A stretch of DNA of 49,457 bases, taken from Burkholderia sp. Leaf177. GTDB taxonomy: Bacteria > Pseudomonadota > Gammaproteobacteria > Burkholderiales > Burkholderiaceae. Below are positions 44,152 to 49,457 of this stretch, in pieces (position 1 is the stretch's first letter; every line of letters begins with the position of its first letter). The stretch lies in the NCBI RefSeq assembly GCF_001424345.1, contig NZ_LMPF01000013.1:1-49457 (forward strand), written 5' to 3'. The position numbers were made by a program, and so were the translations under genes. Under the pieces are notes generated by a model, which was not told the origin of the DNA, searched no databases, and worked only from the letters and a program-made list of their open reading frames with translations.

Positions 44152-44472
44152 ATGGACCCAATCCGAGACAGTAAAGCCGAACGGCAGTTTCAGGACATGC
44201 TCGCCAAGCTCACCGCTTTGCCGGAATGGAGCGAAAAGCAGCAACTGGAACTGGAGATGGCTCGAGAAATTTCCGGCGAAATGCTGCGGCTTGCAGAAGC
44301 CATGCGCGACGGAACCACCGACATGGAAACATGCCTGACGATGCTCAAGTACGCCAAGGTCATGGATTTCGTGCTGACGACGCTCGCTTCGCGTCGCGAG
44401 ATCGCACCGCAGACATTGCGCGTGATCTTCAAGCTCGCGGGTTTGAAAGTTGATGAGGCTTATCCGGGTTGA
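44152..44472 (+). CDS. conserved-looking 106-residue protein of unknown function
   Basis: I do not recognise this family. It is a soluble, helix-rich protein: RDSKAERQFQDMLAKLTALP, ELEMAREISGEMLRLAEAM, and DMETCLTMLKYAKVMDFVLT followed by RREIAPQTLRVIFKLAGL. It has a single Cys and no signal peptide or membrane span. The ATG at 44152 has GAGG 5 nt upstream; the ATG at 44140 lies before that site. Codon use matches the neighbours, so it is probably real. A palindrome 56 bp upstream may be an operator. It is convergent with the GntR regulator gene and has no operon partner. Confidence 0.7.
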   Translation: MDPIRDSKAERQFQDMLAKLTALPEWSEKQQLELEMAREISGEMLRLAEAMRDGTTDMETCLTMLKYAKVMDFVLTTLASRREIAPQTLRVIFKLAGLKVDEAYPG

Positions 44473-44537
44473 ACCTGCATGTGGTTACGATGTTGCGGCC
44501 AGCTCGATTGACGCTCGACTGGTCTGAAGCAAATTTC

Positions 44538-45245
44538 TCAATGCTTGCGGCGTGTCATCAGCCGCTCGTAAGACGCTTTCAGATGACGCTGCATGGCAGC
44601 CTGGGCTTGAATCGCATCGCGCGCTTCAAGCGCGTCGAGTATCTCCTTGTGCTCGCTCAGCGCGTCTGCCCACGTTTCTTCCCCCTCGAAATGCCCACGC
44701 AACGTTGATGACAACGGGCTATGCCGTTCGTCGAAAAGACCTGCAACGGTACGCACGAGTACATCATTCCCCGACATTTGCGCCACGGCCATGTGGAACG
44801 CGCGATCCGCTGCAAGCGGAATCTGCCCGTGCGCGACTTGCGTTGCCATGTCCTCGTAGATGTCGCGCAACGCCCTGAGCGCCTTTGGCTTGCCGAAGGC
44901 CGCGACGCTCGCGGCAATCGCCCCTTCTATGACCATGCGCGCCGTCATGATTTCCAGCGGACTTTCGCCGAGTTCGGTATCGGCTGGAATGCCTGAACGG
45001 GAACCAGGCGCCGGCGCCGCGCAAATATAGACGCCCGATCCCATCCGGATCTCGACACGCCCTTCCAGTTCCAGCGCAACGAGCGCTTCTCGCACGGAAG
45101 GACGCGACACGCCAAGCATCAACGCCAATTCGCGCTCCGACGGCAGCCGGCCATTCGGCGCAAAGCCCTTTTCGTCGATGAGCGCGCGCAATTTGTCGGC
45201 GATCTGAAGATAGAGACGGCGCGTTTCGATGGGTTTGCCAGCCAC
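44538..45245 (-). CDS. GntR/FadR-family regulator of the sugar-acid genes (LgoR-like)
   Basis: A 235-residue regulator. The winged helix (IETRRLYLQIADKLRALIDE, then RLPSERELALMLGVSRPSV, REALVALELEGRVEIRMGSG) precedes an all-helical FCD ligand-binding domain with metal-binding His and Asp/Glu residues (AADRAFHMAVAQMSGNDVL and SEHKEILDALEARD). The GTG at 45245 has AAAGGAAA 5-6 nt upstream; an ATG at 45263 is possible but lacks one. It is divergent from the LgoD-like gene, and a TAGAAT -10 box for it is at 45299-45304. Three matching operators in the divergent region indicate that it controls both directions, as UxuR/ExuR/LgoR relatives do for hexuronate genes. Confidence 0.82.
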   Translation of the reverse strand: MAGKPIETRRLYLQIADKLRALIDEKGFAPNGRLPSERELALMLGVSRPSVREALVALELEGRVEIRMGSGVYICAAPAPGSRSGIPADTELGESPLEIMTARMVIEGAIAASVAAFGKPKALRALRDIYEDMATQVAHGQIPLAADRAFHMAVAQMSGNDVLVRTVAGLFDERHSPLSSTLRGHFEGEETWADALSEHKEILDALEARDAIQAQAAMQRHLKASYERLMTRRKH

Positions 45246-45321
45246 AAGGTTTCCTTTCTGCATTATCACGCGCCGGGTTTCATCGGCCAAACGCGTGGAT
45301 TCTAAACATTTGCCAACGGCA

Positions 45322-45404
45322 TGGTCAGGCCAAACCCTCATTCGCGGCAAATTGGCTTGACCAGTTCTCTTTTACGCACCTAACATGCAATCTGGTAAGG
45401 CCAA
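45322..45404. promoter_or_regulatory. three-copy FadR/GntR operator
   Basis: The motif TTGGCYTKACCA occurs at 45352-45363 (TTGGCTTGACCA) and, in reverse orientation, at 45322-45333 (TGGTCAGGCCAA) and 45393-45404 (TGGTAAGGCCAA). Consensus TTGGnnnnACCA is a dyad like those of hexuronate regulators. Site centres are 30 and 41 bp apart. One copy overlaps the -35 box and one the expected transcription start of the LgoD-like gene; the third lies at the promoter of the regulator. Confidence 0.75.
45357..45386 (+). promoter_or_regulatory. promoter of the LgoD-UxaB-like genes
   Basis: TTGACC (45357-45362), 18-bp spacer, TAACAT (45381-45386), start near 45393. The -35 box is inside operator 2 and the start point inside operator 3, a repression geometry. 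Confidence 0.65.
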
Positions 45405-45416
45405 ACTATCAATCAC

Positions 45417-46439
45417 ATGAAAACTGTCATCTGCGAACAACCCGGCTCGCTTGTCCTGATCGATCGACCCGCGCCGGAACCCGGTCCCGACGACGTCCTG
45501 ATTCGCATCAAACGCGTCGGCGTGTGCGGTACGGATCTGCACATCTTTACAGGAAATCAGCCGTTTCTCGCCTATCCGCGCGTGATGGGACATGAATTAT
45601 CGGGAATCGTCGAATCAGCGCCGGCAGGCGCGCGGGTTGCAAAAGGCGATCAGGTCTACGTGATGCCTTACCTCGCGTGCGGGAAATGCATTGCGTGCCG
45701 TGCGAAAAAACCGAATTGCTGCATGAACATTCGCGTTTTGGGCGTGCATACCGACGGCGGTCTGGTCGAGCAACTCGCCGTGCCGCAAGCCTTCGTGTTC
45801 AAAGCCGATGGCGTCACGCTCGATCAAGCCGCGATGATCGAATTCCTCGCGATCGGCGCGCACGCCGTCGCACGCGCCGATGTACAGCCAAAGCAGCGCG
45901 CGCTCGTGGTCGGCGCGGGTCCCATCGGCATGGCAGCGATGATTTTCGCCAAGTTGCGCGGCGCGGAAGTCACGGTGCTCGATAGCCGGGAAGATCGCCT
46001 CAAGTTCTGCGAGACGCAATTGAACGCCGATCACATCGTGCGTCTCGATACCACCGACGCCGCGACCGACGCCAAGCAACTTGCCGAAATCACGGATCAT
46101 GAGTTTTTCGATATCGTCTTCGATGCCACCGGCAACGTCAAAGCCATGGAACGCGGCCTGGAATTCGTCGCGCACGGCGGCAAGTACGTGTTGATATCGA
46201 TTGTCCGCGATCGCATTTCATTCGCCGATCCCGAATTCCACAAGCGTGAAACCACCTTGCTTGCAAGCCGCAACGCGACGCCCGATGACTTCGAAACCGT
46301 CCTCACCGCGATGCGCGCCGGCCTGATTCCCACCACAGCGCTCAACACGCACACGCTGCAACTTGGCAACTTGCCGAATGAATTCTCCAAGCTGCTGGAT
46401 CCATCGGCTGGCGTGATCAAGGCGCTGGTCGAGTGTTGA
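45417..46439 (+). CDS. zinc-binding dehydrogenase, L-galactonate 5-dehydrogenase-like
   Basis: A 340-residue medium-chain zinc dehydrogenase. Catalytic zinc ligands are C37 (RVGVCGTDLHIF) and H59-E60 (RVMGHELSG). The structural-zinc Cys residues are in YLACGKCIACRAKKPNCC (88-102), and the NAD-binding motif is LVVGAGPIGMAAMI. By memory it resembles E. coli LgoD (YjjN) closely at GNQPFLAYPRVMGHE, LGVHTDGG and FADPEFHKRETTLLASRNAT. LgoD oxidises L-galactonate to D-tagaturonate. The next gene is a tagaturonate-reductase-like dehydrogenase, which supports that pathway. Other polyol or sugar-acid substrates cannot be excluded. Confidence 0.82.
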   Translation: MKTVICEQPGSLVLIDRPAPEPGPDDVLIRIKRVGVCGTDLHIFTGNQPFLAYPRVMGHELSGIVESAPAGARVAKGDQVYVMPYLACGKCIACRAKKPNCCMNIRVLGVHTDGGLVEQLAVPQAFVFKADGVTLDQAAMIEFLAIGAHAVARADVQPKQRALVVGAGPIGMAAMIFAKLRGAEVTVLDSREDRLKFCETQLNADHIVRLDTTDAATDAKQLAEITDHEFFDIVFDATGNVKAMERGLEFVAHGGKYVLISIVRDRISFADPEFHKRETTLLASRNATPDDFETVLTAMRAGLIPTTALNTHTLQLGNLPNEFSKLLDPSAGVIKALVEC

Positions 46440-46447
46440 GCGCACGA

Positions 46448-47563
46448 ATGAGCAATCCCATTCTGCAATTCGGCACGAGCCGGTTCCTTCAGGCGCATGT
46501 GGATCTGTTTGTTGCGCAGGCGTTGCGGCACGATCCTTCAAAGGCGCTTGGCCGAATCACGGTCGTGCAGACAACGTCGAGCGCGGAAAGCCGGGTGCGG
46601 ATCGACGCGTTGCGTTCATCGAGCGTCTATCCGGTGCGAATTCGTGGAAAGAAAGGCGATGCGACCATCGATGAAATCGTCCAATGCAACGCGATCACCG
46701 AAGCATTGAATGCAGCCGATGACTGGCCCACGCTTCGCGAGCGCATCCGGCGGGACGTGAAGGTCATCGTGTCGAATACGGGTGATACGGGTTACGTTTC
46801 CTTCAGTGAAGACATCGCCAGAGGATTCAACGGAACATCCGTGCCACGCGGGTTTCCAGCGAAACTCGCTGCGTTGCTGCATGACAGGTTTAGCGCGGCC
46901 GCTGAGCCGATCACGCTGTTGCCGTGCGAACTGGTTTCGCACAATGGCGATACCTTGCGAGACGCGGTCCTTAGCATCGCGAATCAATGGCACGCCGACG
47001 ACGCGTTCATTCGTTATCTCGAGCACGATTGCGTCTGGGTGAATTCGCTTGTCGACCGAATCGTTTCGGAGCCGATTCATCCGGTTGGCGCGATCGCCGA
47101 GCTTTACGCGCTTTGGGCGATCGAGCGCCAGGCGAACATGGTTTTGCCGTGCGAGCACGAAGACATTGTCGTCACCGATGACCTCGCCCACTACGAGCGC
47201 CTGAAGCTTTTTCTGCTGAATCTCGGTCATACGATGCTCGCCGAACTCTGGCTCACCGATCAATCTGCCGGCGCGAATGTCCTGGATGCGATGCGCAACG
47301 AAGCGTGGCGCGAGATACTGGAGTCGGTATGGCACGACGAGGTGCTGCCCGTGTTCGACGCTTTAGGCAAGCACGAAGCCGCGCGCGCCTATCTTGTCGA
47401 CGTCCGCAATCGGTTCGAGAATCCGTTTCTCGATCATCGGCTAGCGGATATCGCGCGTAATCACGAGGAAAAAAAGCAACGTCGATTCAAACCGGTAATC
47501 GATCTCGCGCGCGAACTGGGTTTGGAGATCGCCCAGAAACGGCTGGTAGCCGCGCTGCACTGA
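46448..47563 (+). CDS. mannitol dehydrogenase family protein, tagaturonate/fructuronate reductase-like
   Basis: A 371-residue polyol-specific long-chain dehydrogenase. The N-terminal NAD-binding motif is LQFGTSRFLQAHVD, then VIVSNTGDTGYVSF, ITLLPCELVSHNGDTLRDAV, DCVWVNSLVDRIVSEPIHP and a C-terminal helical domain with LFLLNLGHTMLAELW, carrying the catalytic Lys/Asn/His region of the family. It would reduce D-tagaturonate to D-altronate (UxaB role). It starts 8 bp after the LgoD-like gene. It is shorter than UxaB of E. coli (about 480 residues). No altronate dehydratase is in the window, so later steps lie elsewhere. The ATG at 46448 has only a weak ribosome-binding site. Confidence 0.8.
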   Translation: MSNPILQFGTSRFLQAHVDLFVAQALRHDPSKALGRITVVQTTSSAESRVRIDALRSSSVYPVRIRGKKGDATIDEIVQCNAITEALNAADDWPTLRERIRRDVKVIVSNTGDTGYVSFSEDIARGFNGTSVPRGFPAKLAALLHDRFSAAAEPITLLPCELVSHNGDTLRDAVLSIANQWHADDAFIRYLEHDCVWVNSLVDRIVSEPIHPVGAIAELYALWAIERQANMVLPCEHEDIVVTDDLAHYERLKLFLLNLGHTMLAELWLTDQSAGANVLDAMRNEAWREILESVWHDEVLPVFDALGKHEAARAYLVDVRNRFENPFLDHRLADIARNHEEKKQRRFKPVIDLARELGLEIAQKRLVAALH

Positions 47564-47564
47564 T

Positions 47565-49178
47565 TTACTTCGCCATCATGTCCAGCGCGAGCGCTTCGGC
47601 CACTTCGATCCCATCGATCGCCGCCGAATAAATGCCACCGGCGTAGCCCGCACCTTCGCCCGCGGGGTACAGCCCATCGACATTCATGCTTTGATAATTG
47701 TCCTTCCGGCGCACGCGTATTGGCGATGAAGTCCGCGTCTCCACGCCAGTCAGCACAGCGTCGTGCATCGCAAAGCCGGGAATTTTCTTATCGATTTGCG
47801 GCAACGCTTCGCGAATCGCTTCGATTACATATTCGGGTAGCGCGCTACTCAAATCGGTCATGCGCACGCCCGGTTTATACGAAGGCTCGACTGAACCCAG
47901 TTCCGTCGATGCCCGCCGCGCAATGAAATCGCCAACCAACTGCGCCGGCGCTGAATAATCGCCGCCGCCGAGTTCGAATGCGCGTTCTTCCCATTGCCGC
48001 TGAAACGCGATACCCGCAAGCGGACCGCCGGGGAAATCTTCCGGCGTAATCCCGACGACGATCCCCGCGTTCGCGTTTCGCTCATTTCGCGAATACTGGC
48101 TCATACCGTTCGTGACGACTCGGCCCGGCTCCGATGCCGCGGCCACGACCGTCCCTCCGGGACACATGCAAAAGCTATAGACCGCGCGACCGTTGCTGCA
48201 GTGATGAACGACCTTATAGTCCGCCGCGCCCAACAGCTTGTGTCCGGCGAACTTCCCGAACCGGCTCCGATCGATCAACCCTTGCGGATGTTCAATCCGA
48301 AACCCGAGCGAAAACGGCTTCGCTTCCATATAGACGCCCCGCCGATGCAACATCTCGAACGTATCCCGCGCGCTATGTCCCACCGACAACACCACGTGAT
48401 CGCAACGCAGCGTTTCGCCATTCGAAAGCGTTAGACCGCGAATCTTTCCGTTGTCGATCTCGATATCTTCGACTCGGGTGTCGAACCGTACTTCCCCGCC
48501 GAGCTGATGAATCGTCGCGCGCATTTTCTCGACCATCCCGACCAGCCTGAACGTACCGATATGTGGTCGACTCAAGTAGAGAATGTCTTCCGGCGCGCCG
48601 GCGAGCACAAATTCATCAAGAACCTTGCGCCCGTAATGCTTGGGATCTTTGATCTGGCTATATAGCTTGCCGTCGGAAAAAGTACCGGCGCCGCCCTCGC
48701 CGAATTGGACGTTCGATTCCGGATTCAGCACGTTCTTGCGCCACAGACCCCACGTGTCCTTGGTCCGTTCGCGAACCGCCTTTCCCCGTTCGAGAATGAT
48801 TGGCCGAAATCCCATCTGCGCAAGAATGAGCCCGGCGAACAAACCGCATGGACCCATGCCAATCACAACCGGTCTCGGAGATGTCGTTTGTTCGGGCGCT
48901 TTCGCCACGAACTTGTAGGCCATATCGGGCGTGATGGAACAATGCGGCTGATCGTCGAGATGAGGGAGCGCCGCCGCTTCGTCCTTAACTTCCACATCGA
49001 CGATATACGTCAGCTTGATATCGGAGCGCTTCCGGGCATCGTGCGCTCGACGAAACACCGTATAGCGGATGAGTCCATCGGACGGAACGTGAATAAGCGC
49101 GAGGCGTGAGCGAATAGCTGACTCGAGCTCGCTTTCCGAATGCTCAAGCGGAAGCTTGATTTCGCTTAAACGTAACAT
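47565..49178 (-). CDS. NAD(P)/FAD-dependent oxidoreductase
   Basis: A 537-residue flavoprotein. The N-terminal 90 residues form a separate small domain (LRLSEIKLPLEHSESELESA), typical of this widespread uncharacterised family. The FAD Rossmann motif is VVIGMGPCGLFAGLILAQMG (about 104-123), followed by ILERGKAVRERTKDTWGLW, VQFGEGGAGTFSDGKLYSQI and a C-terminal GLYPAGEGAGYAGGI. Two Cys-containing motifs (YSFCMCPGG) are conserved in relatives. The substrate is unknown. It is convergent with the UxaB-like gene with a 1-bp gap and no terminator, and lies downstream of an rRNA operon whose terminator separates them. Confidence 0.85.
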   Translation of the reverse strand: MLRLSEIKLPLEHSESELESAIRSRLALIHVPSDGLIRYTVFRRAHDARKRSDIKLTYIVDVEVKDEAAALPHLDDQPHCSITPDMAYKFVAKAPEQTTSPRPVVIGMGPCGLFAGLILAQMGFRPIILERGKAVRERTKDTWGLWRKNVLNPESNVQFGEGGAGTFSDGKLYSQIKDPKHYGRKVLDEFVLAGAPEDILYLSRPHIGTFRLVGMVEKMRATIHQLGGEVRFDTRVEDIEIDNGKIRGLTLSNGETLRCDHVVLSVGHSARDTFEMLHRRGVYMEAKPFSLGFRIEHPQGLIDRSRFGKFAGHKLLGAADYKVVHHCSNGRAVYSFCMCPGGTVVAAASEPGRVVTNGMSQYSRNERNANAGIVVGITPEDFPGGPLAGIAFQRQWEERAFELGGGDYSAPAQLVGDFIARRASTELGSVEPSYKPGVRMTDLSSALPEYVIEAIREALPQIDKKIPGFAMHDAVLTGVETRTSSPIRVRRKDNYQSMNVDGLYPAGEGAGYAGGIYSAAIDGIEVAEALALDMMAK

Positions 49179-49313
49179 GGGGACCTGATTGTTTTCTGCA
49201 GACGCCTAGAACTACGGGCCAAAGCGCTATTTTAGCGTGTTGATGTTGGGGGAGTCGACGCGAATGGACTTCTATGCGTCGGGGCAAGGCAGTGGATAAG
49301 CCCGTAAACGCAA
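49179..49313. other. promoter region of the flavoprotein gene
   Basis: On the minus strand a TAAAAT box (complement of 49229-49234) lies about 50 bp upstream of the ATG at 49178. It sits within a GCTAAAATAGC dyad-like sequence. No coding frame is seen. Confidence 0.35.
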
Positions 49314-49340
49314 AAAACCCCACTTTTCGGGTGGGGTTTT
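49314..49340 (-). terminator. rRNA operon terminator
   Basis: AAAACCCCAC (49314-49323) pairs with GTGGGGTTTT (49331-49340) around a 7-nt loop. On the minus strand the hairpin is followed by six T residues. It lies 34 bp beyond the 3' end of 5S rRNA. Confidence 0.88.
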
Positions 49341-49374
49341 GAGCGACTGCGATGGAATGCAGAGGAATGGGGGA

Positions 49375-49457
49375 GCCTGACGATTACCTACTTTCACACG
49401 GGTATCCGCACTATCATTGGCGTGGAGTCGTTTCACGGTCCTGTTCGGGATGGGAAG
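49375..49457 (-). rRNA. rrf: 5S ribosomal RNA, 3' part (partial)
   Basis: The minus-strand sequence begins CTTCCCATCCCGAACAGGAC and ends with GAAAGTAGGTAATCGTCAGGC in slightly shorter pieces, the conserved loop B/C and 3' end of beta-proteobacterial 5S rRNA. About 83 nt of some 115 are in the window; the 5' part and the 23S gene would lie beyond the right edge. It matches the remembered Burkholderia 5S at most positions, with a variable stem near CCACGCCAATGATAGTGCGG. Confidence 0.95.

Noticed and set aside
1..49457. CRISPR array, tRNA genes, insertion sequences or prophage
   Set aside because: No regularly spaced repeats, no cloverleaf with a GTTCGANTC arm, and no transposase or integrase motif was seen anywhere in the window.

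Overview
The window is chromosomal DNA of a Burkholderiaceae bacterium, most likely Caballeronia, Paraburkholderia or Burkholderia. The pointers are high GC, the gene order apaG / rpe-gph-trpEGDC / ung, the paaF / paaN-paaG-paaI-paaK cluster, hemA-prfA-prmC-grxD-ubiX, and a beta-proteobacterial 5S rRNA at the right edge. Genes are densely packed with many ATGA start/stop overlaps. I see no insertion sequence, prophage, CRISPR array or tRNA.

Layout. 1-180: an apparent N-terminus of a minus-strand gene running off the left edge, with an in-frame 15-bp duplication. 181-5571: phenylacetate catabolism, paaF facing paaN-paaG-paaI-paaK, with a PaaR-type palindrome between the two arms. 5631-7313: mltA, a tiny membrane protein whose start codon overlaps that of mltA, and apaG. 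7607-14838: rpe-gph, then the trp block trpE-trpG-trpD-trpC followed by a CYTH-domain gene and ung. Between gph and trpE lies an apparent Trp-rich leader peptide and attenuator. 14912-19505: azoR, an M61 peptidase, dsbC and a UbiH-family hydroxylase, all on the minus strand. 19709-25043: ychF, a Phd/Doc-type toxin-antitoxin module with a frameshifted toxin, a DUF3761 protein, ettA and a DUF748/AsmA-like protein. 25044-28798: a HAD hydrolase, aminopeptidase P, a small membrane protein and an atypical response regulator. 28852-34104: hemA, prfA, prmC, grxD, ubiX and a DODA-type dioxygenase. 34198-41558: an APC permease, a cold-shock gene with a long leader, an Hsp70-like protein, two MFS transporters and a nitroreductase. 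41692-47563: a TetR regulator with a duplicated operator, DUF1415, a methyltransferase, an unknown small gene, and a sugar-acid module (GntR/FadR regulator, LgoD-like dehydrogenase, UxaB-like reductase) with three matching operator copies. 47565-49457: an FAD-dependent oxidoreductase, then the terminator and 3' part of 5S rRNA from an rRNA operon entering on the minus strand.

The most interesting non-protein signals are: (i) a 24-codon trpL-like ORF with Trp at codons 17, 19 and 22 followed by an intrinsic terminator, in which codons 4-7 are perfectly complementary over 12 nt to the terminator U-tract; (ii) three near-identical 12-bp operators at the promoters of the L-galactonate-type module; (iii) a duplicated 16-bp palindrome at the MFS/TetR divergent promoter; (iv) a one-base lesion in the doc toxin gene beside an intact, previously uncalled 56-residue antitoxin gene; and (v) an OmpR-type response regulator lacking its phospho-acceptor Asp. 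All functional statements rest on reading motifs and context; no database search was run.
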